DNA of 64,000 bases from Todiramphus chloris collaris (lineage: Eukaryota > Chordata > Aves > Coraciiformes > Alcedinidae): positions 5,794,104 to 5,858,103 of the forward strand of contig JANVCC010000120.1 in assembly GCA_025345505.1 (NCBI GenBank), read 5' to 3'. This document shows, one piece after another, positions 21,597 through 33,500 of the stretch. Under the pieces are notes generated by a model, which saw only the letters and a list, made by a program, of their open reading frames with translations, ran no database searches and was not told the origin of the DNA. The stretch's first letter is position 1. Every line of letters starts with the position of its first letter. Both the position numbers and the translations under genes were made by a program.

Positions 21597-24500
21597 ATGA
21601 GGGGTCTCTGGGCCCTGGCACTTGCTGGGCTTGTCAGTGCCTGCCAGGGGAAGGAGCTGTCAGCAGCGGAAGGTAAGGGCACCAGGAGCAAGGACTAGGG
21701 GTCTGCATAGCAGCAGCCCCCTCTTTACCTGTCCCTGGAGAGAGGAAAGGAGGGCTAGGACAGATCCAGGGATTGCAGGGCAGAGGTGGCCAGGTGACAC
21801 CAGGAGCCGTGCCAGGTCCCCACGTGCTAAGACCACACACTGGTGGCCAGAGCAGCAGCTGTGGACGTCAGCTCCATGCTGAGCGACGGCCATCCTGGCT
21901 TTGGGGCTTTGCTCAGCATCCCGTGCGGGCAGGGGGCCAGGGCAAGCCGAGTGAGCCCTGCCGCGGGGATCCAGCCCGGGGACACCCCGCCATCGCCCCC
22001 GCACCGGCCAAGTGCTGGGAACACCCCACAGCCCAGGCCATGGTCACGGAGAGAGCGAGCTTGGCCACGCTCTGGTCGCCAGCTGGCAACGACGGCAGCA
22101 GCGGCCGGCAGCGCGGGCGGGAGCCGGTTCTGAGCAGGCGCTGCTCTGTAGGTGAGCCAGGACCACTCGGGCCAGCAGCGAGGATGCTCGGAGCTCCTGA
22201 GGGGGTTTTGGCCTCCATCTGCAAGGTGGGAAGAGGTTTGGCCGTGGTGCGTACCAACGGTGGAGGGCTCGGGGCTGTCTCCATGCAGCTGGGGACAGGG
22301 AGGACGATGACTGTGCCTATGGGGGTCCCCGTCAAGGCCCCCCTGGCTGTGGTGCTGCTGTGAGTGGGTCTGGCTCAGGGTGAGCTCGAGGCGGATGGTG
22401 GGGAGGAGCTGCTGGCAGCAAAGCCCTGGTTGCATCAGTCTTTGCGGGGGTGGAGCGGTGGCTTGGCCCGGGAGGGCCTGGGGGCTGCCTGATTTTGCCA
22501 GTGCAAGGGACCCTGTGGCCAGTACAAGTGCCCACTGTTCTTCATGGCATGGTTGCCTGGTTCCCAGCCCTTCGTTAGGGAAATGAGGGTTGGCGAGATG
22601 AGGTTTTCCCTTGTGGGCAGTGCTGGGGCCAGGAGGAGCTTCAAAGCAGCATCTGGGGTGATTTATGCCTCATTTTCCACCTCCTGCCCCGCTGCAGATG
22701 ATCTCACTGCCGGCGGGAGGGAGCTGACACGTGCCTGCGGGGCCGGGTCCAAAACTACAGCCCCCGCTGCTACTGGGGGTCCTGGGGGTGAGGGGCACCT
22801 CCCCAAGCTGCTGCTGCCTGTGTCAGTGAGTGGTCAGCCTGGGGACAAGCGCTGTGGTGGGTCCAGGCTCTTGGGCAGGGCTGGAGGTGGCAGTGAGGGC
22901 TGTGGGGTCCAGAGCCACCCCCTGGGAACGGCCAAGGTCTGAGGAAGAGGTGGGTGAATCATTCCTGGTCCAGGAATGGTGTGCATGGAGAAAAAACAAA
23001 TTCCTCTTCCAATGCCTCCTTGTTTCCTCCTTTATCTCACGCCTCGCAACATCTGGTAGCATCCAGCAGAGGTGGATTGGTGCTGCTGAAGCAATAATAA
23101 TATATCAGCGCCGTTGCAAACCGCACCGGCGTCCCCGTGACCGTGACTCGAGGCAGCATTTCCTGCGGCTCAGCCTCTCACTGTCCCCTGGCCTGTCCCT
23201 CACGCCTGTCCCCTGGGGCCACCAGGTCTGGGGATGTCACTGGGATGGGTCAAAAAGGCCAGAGGGCAGCTCTGGGTGCCGTCTCCCAGCCTTGGGTGTC
23301 GGTGGCACCCATCCCGAGTCTCCCGATGCCAACTCCAGCCGAGGGGCTGTTTTGAGGCAAAACACACAGCAACTGGGAAAAGCATTTCACCTGGTGCACT
23401 TGCTGTGGGAGGTGGCTGGGGCCAGCTCTGAGCTCACCACCCATCCCTTCCAAACCTGCTGCTTCGCTCCTGGTGGGCTGTTGGCGAGGAGCCGGTGCTG
23501 CCGTGGGAGCCGGGTCTGCTGGATCCCTGCTGGTCCGTAGCTGTGTCTGCTGGGGGGCCGGGGTGAGCTCCCAGCAGCACCCCGACACCTGACAGGACTT
23601 GGGGGGCTCCGCAGTCTGACTCTGTACAACCTCCCTGTGCCCTCAGGGACACCATGGACACCATGGTGAGATGCCGATTTCTCTTGCAGGGGAGCTGTGC
23701 CCGCAGCTCTGGGATGAGGATCTGGCTGGAGCCAAGTATGAGAACGTAACGGGTAAGGGAAAACCCCCTCTGCTGCAGACAGGGTCCCCGTGCAGACCCG
23801 ACTCCACAGGGATGGGCTCTGTGCCCTGCCTGGAGAATGTCAGCCCCGTGCCAGGGCTGGGTCTCACCTCCTCTGCTCTGTCTCGCAGGTTTTAATCTGA
23901 TTAAACGCTTCGAGCTGCAGAAGATCTCCTCCATCAAGAAAATCCGCAACCCGAGGGGGCCGCTGGTGCTGCGGCTGGGCGCTGTGCCCCTGGTCCAGCC
24001 CACGCAGTGAGTGTGGGTGGCTCGGGGGGGTGGCCGGAGCACCACTGGGCACCATCCCCACCTCTGTTAAGGATGGGACCCCTGTGAAGCTCTTCAGGCT
24101 TTGCCTTTAACTCATGCTGGAGATGCCAGAGGCAGCTCTGTGGCACCCAGAGAGGGGACAAAGAGGTGCTGGTGGTGCAGCCCCAGGGCTGCCCTTGCCA
24201 CCTTCCTCCTAGAAAGTAAATCGTGGGCTGGAGCGGCTGGGCTGGGTCGTGGCCAGCCCTTACGCAACTGCGGCTCCGTGTCTGCTCTGTGTCTGCTCTC
24301 CCCAGCTTGGCAGGCACTCGCCAGGGTCTAGACAAGCTCGAAACGCTGCACAGCCCTGAACAGGCGCTGCTGGGTTTGCTGGGGCCGTGGGGTTCTGGGG
24401 GGGGAGGCACACGGAGACCAGCCCTTGGTCCCACCAGTCTCCAGCACGTCCTGCCCGGCCGTGCCCACGGGGCAGGGGCTGGCAGGAATGCTGCAGCGTG

Positions 24501-27500
24501 GCAAGGTGGGAGCAGGTCCATGTCCTCCGGAGCTGTTCCTGGAGGAAGCTGCTGTGGTTTGCACGCCTGCCTCCTCCAACCCGCCTGTCCCCACATCGCC
24601 TCGGGGCTGGCACACGGCTATGCCAGGCATGGGGCAAAGGAGACCCCGCCTTGGCTCTGGACCTGGGCAGCCAAGTCCTTAGATGGCTTTGGGATGCTGG
24701 ATGCTCCAGGCTGATGTTGCTCTTGGCTGGGTGCCCATGGCAGCCCAAATCCAGCTCTGGGGAGTGTTTAGCATGGGGGTCACCCTGGCAGCCAGGTTGT
24801 AAGCTCCAGGTGGGCACCCATGGGTGCTCCTCCGCCCCAGTCCCACTTCTAGGTGCCCAGCGAGGATGGCTCTTTGTCCTATGGAGAGCAGATGGGACTG
24901 TGGGGTCTGGCCCACTCCCCACGCCTTGGTCCAGCTCCAGAGCAGTGGCTCGGAAAATCGCTGGTGTGGTGGAGCAGAGGCCAGGAGCAGAGAGGAGCCT
25001 GAAGCAAATATTTCCAGTGGTTTATTGGGCAAGCTGGGCACAGTCCCACCAAGGGAGGATCAGGCTGCCAGGGGGGGTGGATGCTGCGGCTGTCCTCTGC
25101 CTGCGTGGGAATGTTCATCCCAGGGAGCCTGTGGGGTCAGGGGTGTGTTTCCCAGCTGCCCAGGGACAACATCGGGTGCTGTGGTGCTGAGCTCATGGCT
25201 CTGGGGGCTGCAGCCACGTTTGGGGGGTGCTTGGTGGAGACCGTGGCTGTGCCATGGGATGGGGGTGGAGGCTGCAGTTGGGGTGCTTGGGACAGGGTGG
25301 GCTCGGTCACCTCCACCACTGCTCACATCCAGCCGGTGTGAGGGATGCAGGGCTGAGCTCCAGGGGGAAGCTCCGAGCTGCCCGTGCTGTGCCAGGATGG
25401 GAGGCAGCAGCTCTGCCTCGTGTTCAGCTCCTGTTGCATAAGTGCTGGCGTCGCCGGCAGACGCGGTCTGTGCGGCCAGCCCGGACACAAACAGCTCCAG
25501 GTCCAGGCTGGATCTGCCTCGATGGCATCTGTGGTGCCACCGATGGGGACAGACCCCCGCAGGAGTGATGGGTACTGTCGGGGTGATGCTGCCAGCGGGT
25601 GCCATGTGTGTGGGGGTGCTGGAGCTGGTACTGCCAGGGGCCTGGGTGCAAACGTCGGTGTCGGAGCTGGGTGCAGGGTCCAGCCACCCTCGACGCCTGT
25701 CCCCGTAGGCAGGTGTTTCCCCACGGGCTGCCCCCAGCCTTCACCCTCATCCTCACCTTGCTGCTGAAGAAGAACAGCACCGGGGAGCACTGGTACCTCT
25801 TCCAGGTCACCGACCGGCAGGGCTACCCCCAGGTATGGCCCTGGGGTGGTGGGACACAGCGGTGGCGAGGGGACAGCCGGGAGCCATCCCCGAGTACGGC
25901 GTTGTCCCCTCTCTGCCCAGCTGTCCCTGGCCGTGCATGGCCCTGAGAAGAGCCTGGAGTTTCAGGCCAGGGCTCTGGGGCCCGGGTTTGTCGGTGCCAT
26001 CTTCGCGGGGAAGGCCGTGGCATCCCTCTTCGACGGGCGGTGGCACAAGGTGGCGGTGGCCGTGCAGAGCCGCGCCATCTCCGTCCACGTCGACTGCGCC
26101 TCAATCTCCTCCAAGCCGCTGGCACCTTGGCGGGCACTGACCCCGGAGGGCAACGCTTTCCTGGGGCTGGATGCTGTGCGTGGCACCCCGGTGCGGGTGA
26201 GTCCCTGGGGAGGATGCAGGATCCGGCTCTGCCTGCAGTGCAGGATCTGGCCCTGCCTGCCCCTGACCCGCCACCCCCTTCCCGCTGCAGTTTGACATCC
26301 AGCAAGCTCAGATCTACTGCGATGCCGAGCTGGCCAGGCAGGAAGGGTGCTGCGAGATCTCAGCCAGTGGGGTGAGTCCTCCCCTGAGCCCCCACCCTGA
26401 TCCTAGACAGGTCCTGGCATCGTCCTGCACAGCCAGGGCTTTCCCCAGAGGGGAAACTGAGGCAAGGTGAGGGCAGGTCTCTTAGGCAGAGCTGCCCTGT
26501 GGGTCACTGTGGTGGCCAGGGATGCCAGGCAGCTCTCCACCAGCCCAGGGGTGTCTCTTGATGCCTGTCCCCATGGCCAGTGTGGGGCAAAGTGTAGGAT
26601 ATTTCCCTCCTGAATCACACAGGGTGTTCAAGCAGGGATGGGGCTCCTGATTCCCACCCCAGCAGCCCCCCACGTCCCCCCTCTCTCCCAGCAGTGCCTC
26701 ACAGAAACTCCCAAGACCCGTCGGCAAGCAGAGCTGATGCAGAGCAGCAACCTCATCGAGATCTCGCCGCAGGCCGAGGGCCGGGTCTACACCCGCTGCT
26801 TCTGCCTGGAGGAGCCGCTGGGAGTGGTGAGCTCGGCTGTCCCTCGGGCATCCCTCCCTCCAGCATCCCTCCCTCCGGCATCCCTCCCTCCAGCATCCCT
26901 CCCTCCTGCANNNNNNNNNNCCCTCCAGCATCCCTCCCTCCTGCATCCCTCCCTCCGACATCCCTCCAACATCCCTCCGGCATCCCTCTGGCACCCCTCC
27001 TGCATCCCTCCTGCATCCTGGCACAGGTCCCCATCCTGGCACAAGTCCCCAGCCCAGCCCAGGGTGCTCCCTGCCCCGCAGGGTGGGCAAATGCTCGGTC
27101 ACAATGGGTGCCTGGTGCTGCTGAGCTGACAGCCACGTTGCTTCGGCCCCTGGAAAAGCCCTGCCTCATATTTTCCACCACGCCAGGATCGGTGCAAGGG
27201 GAGTGAGGGAGCTGTGATGGCCAGATGTTGGGTAGCTGGGCAGGGAGGAGAGGGCTCCTGCTGCCCCCACCACCCGTCTGCACCAGCTGAGCTGCTGGCC
27301 CGGGGCTGTTGTCACCCGTGGGTGCCCCGGGGAGGATAACCCAGGAGTGCACAAGCAGGATCACCCGAGGCACAGGCAGGTAGCACCCATGGGTGCTCTT
27401 TGCTCTCTGCAGGAGCCAGCAAGGACCTCGGGAAGGACTGGCCTGAAGGGAGATCGTGGGGAGAAGGTGAGGAGAGGTGCCAGAGGGTATCCCAGCCTGG

Positions 27501-30500
27501 CTGCACGCTCGGCTTCCTCCCCCCCAGTGCCAGGGCTGTGCTGGGCACCCGTGCACACCCCAGGCTGGGTCTGTCCCCGCTGTGTTCGGGCACTTGCTGC
27601 TGCTGCCAGAGCTGCCGGGCCGCCTGCAGAAGCGGCTGCTCTGCTCCCCCAAGCAGGAATTGAGGCCCCAGTTCACTCTCCGCCGCTGCTGGAGCGATCC
27701 CAGCCACGGCCAAGGGCCTCTTTGTTCCCTCCGCGCGTCTCCGGAGCGCTGCCAGAGCTGGGAAGTGTCTCCAGTGCATCCCTGGCCCCGTCCCCCGCGG
27801 CTGCTGGGTCCCTGTGGTGGAATCCTGCCGGGGACCCCAGGGTGCAGAGCAGGTCCCGCAGCACGGGCTGGGGGCCGTGGGGGCTACGAGCCTGCCTGGC
27901 TTTTCTTCTCCCCCTCTGCTTCCTGCCACTTCCCCAGGGGTGAGAAGGGACCCCAGGGCAGCTGGGGACAGGCAGCGAGGGGATGAGGTGTGGGGCTGGG
28001 GGACAGGAGCCCTGGGGGGCTGCGCTCAGCCCTGCTGGCACTGCCACCTGGGTGTGGGGTGTGGGCAACCCCATCCTGCCCGTCCTCAATCCCATGGGAA
28101 CATGCTGGAGCAACTGGTTTGGCCTGTCAGAGCTGTGGTCAAGCCACAAAGGCAGAAGGAGAGGGGGGTTCCGGGCCAGGGAGGGATGGGTGCCAGGCCA
28201 GGGAGGGATGGGTGCCAGCCCAGTGCTCCCCTCACCTCCCTGGGGACACGGCACGGGGGAAATGCTCTCCTGCTTTTCCCTTCTCTGCCCTGGGAATCCC
28301 CCTGTGCCCACGGGCACGCCAGGGCTGGGGGGAGAAACGCTGCTGGGTGAGCCCCATGGGTTTGGGGTGCCCAGAGAAGCAGGGCGGTGGGTGCCTCAGG
28401 GCTGGGGGTGCCATGGGCAGTGTGTGGAGCTGGTGCAAGCCACCATCCCCGTCTCTTCCAGTGCCCACCCTGCTCGCCGCAGATGGCCCCAGCAAACGTG
28501 AGTGTGCCACCGGCAGCACTGGGATGTGCTGGCAGGAGATGGGGACCACAGGCTGGGCTGGGGATGGCAAAAGCCACTGGGGTGCTGGCTCAGGGTGTCA
28601 CCCACTGCTCCACCATCACCCCCAGCTCCCCGTGACCCGCGGCTCCTGGCCTGGGGCCTGGCAACATCTGGCTGCGGGAAGGTCTCTGATCCCTTCCAGA
28701 TGTGGCCCCATTCCTACGGCAACCTCCGTCCGGAGGCGCAGGGCTGATGGCGGGGGGATGGTGGGTGGTTTGGGACCCCGCGTGCCCCATGGGGGCTCCT
28801 GGGGTGGCACTTGGGGACAGGGCGTTGGGAGGATGGGGATGGGGTTCTCTCCTGCTGCCGCTCGCAGGACAGCTCTGTCCTCTCTCCCTAGGTCACAGTA
28901 GGTCCCCCAGGGCCCAAGGTAGGTTTGCCACCCCCCGGACACACCAAGCCCAGCTCCAGCGGGGATGTGGCCACACAAACCCTCAGTTGTGCCGGGAGGA
29001 TCCCTGACCGGGAGCTGGGGGCCCTGCCGTTGGCACACATGGGCACACGGGTGCCCCCCTCTCCTCACCCCTCTCTTGCAGGGCGAGCGCGGTGTGCCCG
29101 GCGTCGCCGGCGGGAAGGGGGAGAAAGGCGAACGTGTGAGTGACCTTGGCCATGTCTCGGGCAGGGACCCCCCTGCCCTGGGGGTGCTCCCTGCGGGGGT
29201 CCCTGGCACATGGGGGTCCCGCTGCCCTGGGGAGCGCTCCTGCCCCCCATGGCCCCCCATCTGCCATGGCCAGTGCAGGCAGAGCCCCTGAGCATCCTCT
29301 TCCCCCTCCAGGGTGCTGACTGCGTGCGCACCCACCCTGGCAGCCCCGTGCAGGTGAGACCCCCCCCGAAACCTCCCTGTACCCCCTCCCCCAGCTCCGC
29401 TGCTCCCTCTCATTCCTCTCCCTCCTCTTCCTCCCCAGTGCACTGAGGGGCCACAGGGCGAGAAGGGGCAGCGTGGAGAGGTGGTAAGTGACTCCCTGGG
29501 CACCCAGTGATCCCCCCCATCACATCTCACGGGTACCCTGGGGTGGGGCATGGGGGTCTGGCCCCGGGGAGGCAGCTCGGTGGGTGGGGGGTGAAAGGGG
29601 CAGTGGTGTGAGCAGGAGCAAGCCCTTGGGGAGCCTACCCACGGGCACCCGCAGAAGCCCACCTGTGGGCATCAGCGTGAGCTCACCCACAGGCACCTGC
29701 ACAAGCCCATCTGTGGGCACCCACTTTTCCCACACAGGGACTCCCGGGGGCAGCTGGTACCGATGGGCAGAAGGTAAGTCCAGCCCGCCTGTGGGTCCTG
29801 GGATGGCATCAGAAGTGCCAGGGCCAGTCAGTGCCAAGCTGGGTAGCATGGGAGATGACAGGGGTGCTGTCCATCTGTCCCACAGGGCCAGAAGGGTGAG
29901 AAGGGCGACGGGGGACTGCAGGGCAAGCCGGGGCGCCCGGGACGTGATGTGAGTAGTGGTGGGTGGTACCTGGGCATCCCCTGGGGCACCCCTCGGGCAG
30001 CAGGGTCTGGCCACCAGACCAGCCGGGCCCGTGGCATGAATGGTGCTGCACGTGAGGAGCCTTCACACCCTGGTCCTCTCCCGGCAGGGCCGGCCAGGAG
30101 AGATCTGCGTGGTGGGCCCCAAGGGCCAGAAGGTAGGTGGGGGCTTGGGAGTGAATGGGTGGGAGCTGTGGCACCCGGTGGCAGCGCTGGCACTGACACC
30201 TCCTCTTGCCTTCCAGGGTGACCCTGGCCTCGTGGGACCTGAGGGGCTGGCCGGCGAGCCAGGACCCCCGGGGAAGCCGGGCTCTCCAGGGATTGGCTTT
30301 CCAGGGAAGCCGGTAAGGACCCCAGTGCTGTGTGGCAGTGCCCAGGTGGCACCACTGTCTTGGTGGCTGCGGGTGGGTGTCACCCACTTGTGATGGGGCT
30401 GTCTGGCCCGGGTGCTTGGGCAGGGCTAATGCCATCCTCTCTCGCTTTCAGGGTGACCCTGGTGGCCCCCCGGGTCCAAAGGGAGAAAAGGTGAGTTGGG

Positions 30501-33500
30501 AAAGGTCCCGGGCACTGCTCGTGGTGGGTCGTGCCAGGAACCCCCGGCTGGAGCTGGAGCTGGAGCTGCTGTGGCTGAGTCAGTGCTGGCTCGTGGTGCT
30601 GCCAGGCGGGCAAGCCCCGGCTGGGTGGCCAAGGGCTTGGCTTGTGGGGGAGGAACCCCCATTATGGGGGCGGGGAAGGGTGGCACAGGGTGCTGGGGGT
30701 GCCCGAGGGCTGTGGATTTCTCAGGTTCTTCCACTTCTGGCCCCAGGGCAGCCCCGGAGCTCCTGGACCCGGAGGATCGCCGGGGACACCCGTGAGTACC
30801 GTGAGCCTGGAGCCAAAGCCTGGGGTCAGGGACGGGTTTCTTGGCTCGGGGTCGGGGCTGCTTGGCCAGAGCGATGCTGGGATCCGAGCCCGGGCGCCGA
30901 GAGGGGTTTGGGAGAATCGGCAGCTCCTTCAGGGCTACGACTGTCCCATGCCATGGCTTCTGGCGGGTGTTGGGGGGTGCTGGGGGGCACTGCCAGGGCA
31001 ATCCTTGACCTCAGGACTCCCTGAAGCCGCCCTATCCCCTGTCTTCCTCCCACAGGGAACGCCCGGTGTCCCGGGGCCAAAAGGAGACAAGGTGGGTGCA
31101 GCAGCAGGGGGATGGGTGGGGGGCTGTGCCACATCTCCTCATGCCATGGCCATGGGCACAGCAGCCCCCTGGCACAGTTCCACTGCAGTGCCCATCCCCT
31201 GGGCTCGGGGCTGCTTGGGGCATCTTGGGGGCCACCCCGAGGCCCCCCAGCCCAGGGCTGTGCCTCACTGTCCCCTTGGGCAGGGTGAGCCGTGTGAGGT
31301 GTGTCCCACCATCTCCGAGGGGACACTTGATGCCATCGGGCTGCCTGGCAAGCCGGGACCCAGGGGAGCACCCGGAGAGCCTGGCAAGGACGGGGTGTCG
31401 GTGAGTGTGAGCCCAGGGGCTGGCAGGGGGGAGGGCAGAGCAGGATCTCATCTCAGCATCCCTAAAGCTTCCTCTTTGTTCCCCCCTCCCCAGGACAGAC
31501 CCGGCCCTGCGGGACCCAAAGGGGACAGGGTAGGTGGCACGTGTCTGAGGGTGGCTTGGCTCATCCCCAGACAGGGCAGGGAGACACGGGGCACCATCCA
31601 GCCCCTGCTGGCAGCACCCAGCCCAGCTCCTCTGTTTGCTTCCCAGGGAGATCCTGGCATCCATGGGATGAAAGGGGAGAAGGTGAGTGTCTGTCCCTCA
31701 GTGTCCCCCACTGCTCAGCATGCCCCCCTGTGCCCCCTCTGAGCCGCGGTGCCCTCTCCGTGCCCTCGCAGGGGGACTCCTGCCTGTCCTGTGACACCCG
31801 TGTCCTCGCCGCGCTGCTGCGGGCTCCCGCCGACGGGCTGCAGGGTGACCCAGCGCTGGTGAGTGCCTGGGGCTGAGCCCCCCCACACCTCCCATGCCAG
31901 GGAGGCACCCTGGGCAGCCCTGGGCTGCATGGGTGCTGGGTGTGTAACTGCTTGGGGTGCTCAGCAGGGCGAAGTCGGGCTCCCCGCGCTGGCTGGCATC
32001 AAGGGCGAGAAGGTGAGCGAGCCCAACGCCCACCCCCCCCTTTTTTCACCCCCCACCCCATGGGCTTGGAGCGGCCTCGTCTTCCTCGGGGGCCTGATCC
32101 TGACCCTGATGTCTTGCAGGGGGATGGCGGCCAGGAGGGACCCATGGGCAGAGCGGTGAGTGGGGGTGCAGGGGCTCGGGGTGGGTGCTGGGAGCCCAGG
32201 GGTGCAGGGGCTGGGTGCTGGGGGCCGTAGTCTCACCTCTGCTCTGGCTTTTTGGCTCAGGGGCTCCCGGGAGACAAGGGTGACCCAGGCGTGCGGGGGC
32301 TCAAAGGAGAGAAGGTGAGAGCTGCAGTGGGGGCACCCCCCACCCACCCTGACCCACGAGACCTCCCGAGCTGAGACCTGTGCAGCTCATCACACGGGAC
32401 AGCCCCGAGGTGGGGAGAGCATCCCCCGTGCTCTGGTCCCCAGTGCCACCAGGACATCCCCTCCGCAGGGCGAGCCGTGCGGGCAGTGCCCTCTCGTGCC
32501 ACAGGCCCTCGAAGGGGCAGCGACGGTGCTGGCTGTGCCCGGACCACCGGGGGAGAGGGGCCCGGGCGGCCCCCCGGGCAGAACGGTGAGTGCCCCCCGC
32601 GCTCGCAGGCGCCCGTTTTGGGGGATGCTCTGGCCTGACCCCCTCCTCCCTCCCCCCAGGGCAGACCCGGTGCCGCTGGCCAGAAGGGACAGAAGGTGAG
32701 AGGGGCTGGGCAGGGGGCTCTGGTGGAGCTGGGGGTGGCGGAATGGGCTGTGCACACCCTGGGTTGTGGGCTCCCTGCTCAGTGCCAGCTTTGTCCCCTC
32801 TCTTTGCCAGGGGGATGCAGGCAGCCCTGGGGACCCAGGCACCCCGGGCATGGCTGGTATTCCGGGGCTGTCGGGTGAGCCTGGCATCAGGGGTCCAGCC
32901 GGCCCCAAAGGCGAGAAGGTGAGACCCCCGCACTTGTGTGGGGACCCTCACCCTGTCACCGTGATGTCCCCCACCCCCTCCATCCCTCACCCAGCCTGAC
33001 CTCCCCTCCTCTGCCCCCTCCTCTGCCCCCTCCTCTGCCCCCTCCTCTGCAGGGAGACGCCTGCGAGCCCGGTCCCACCCCGCATGGAGACTTCTCGGAC
33101 ATGGTTGGCATCCCAGGAAAACCTGGGGCCAAAGGGGACCAGGGCCCCCCTGGCATCGGCCAGCCGGGCAGACCCGTGAGTGCCCCCTCCTCGCAGTGCC
33201 CTGGGTGCCCACTCAAGGGCACGGCGCTGACCCTGGTGTGTTTTAGGGGAAGCCGGGACTGCCTGGGGTTCAAGGCCCCATGGGGCTGAAGGGGCTGCAG
33301 GTGAGTGGGGCCAGGGGGGGGGGCTGGGCATGGGGAGGGTCTGGGGGCTGCTCACTGTCCCTTTGTCTGCTTAGGGTGAGCCAGGACCGCGGGGGATCGG
33401 CCAGCCAGGGCCACAGGTGGGTGTGCGGGGTGCCCATGCCATGCCGTGCCATGCCATGCCATGCCAGCTGGCTCTGCCAACTCTCACACACACTGTTTTT

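Larger units (their letters stand above)
21597..26826 (+). other. COL16A1: COL16A1 exons for signal peptide and N-terminal TSPN/NC domain
   Basis: Coding exons are 21597-21672, 23690-23752, 23889-24006, 25709-25832, 25921-26196, 26291-26371 and 26695-26826. Exon phases run 1, 1, 2, 0, 0, 0, 0 at their ends. The 276-nt exon holds the core of the laminin-G-like fold ([20 protein letters not shown]). The last exon encodes [11 protein letters not shown] before the collagenous part. Its acceptor is a tandem CAGCAG, so a Gln at the junction is optional. Confidence 0.93.
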
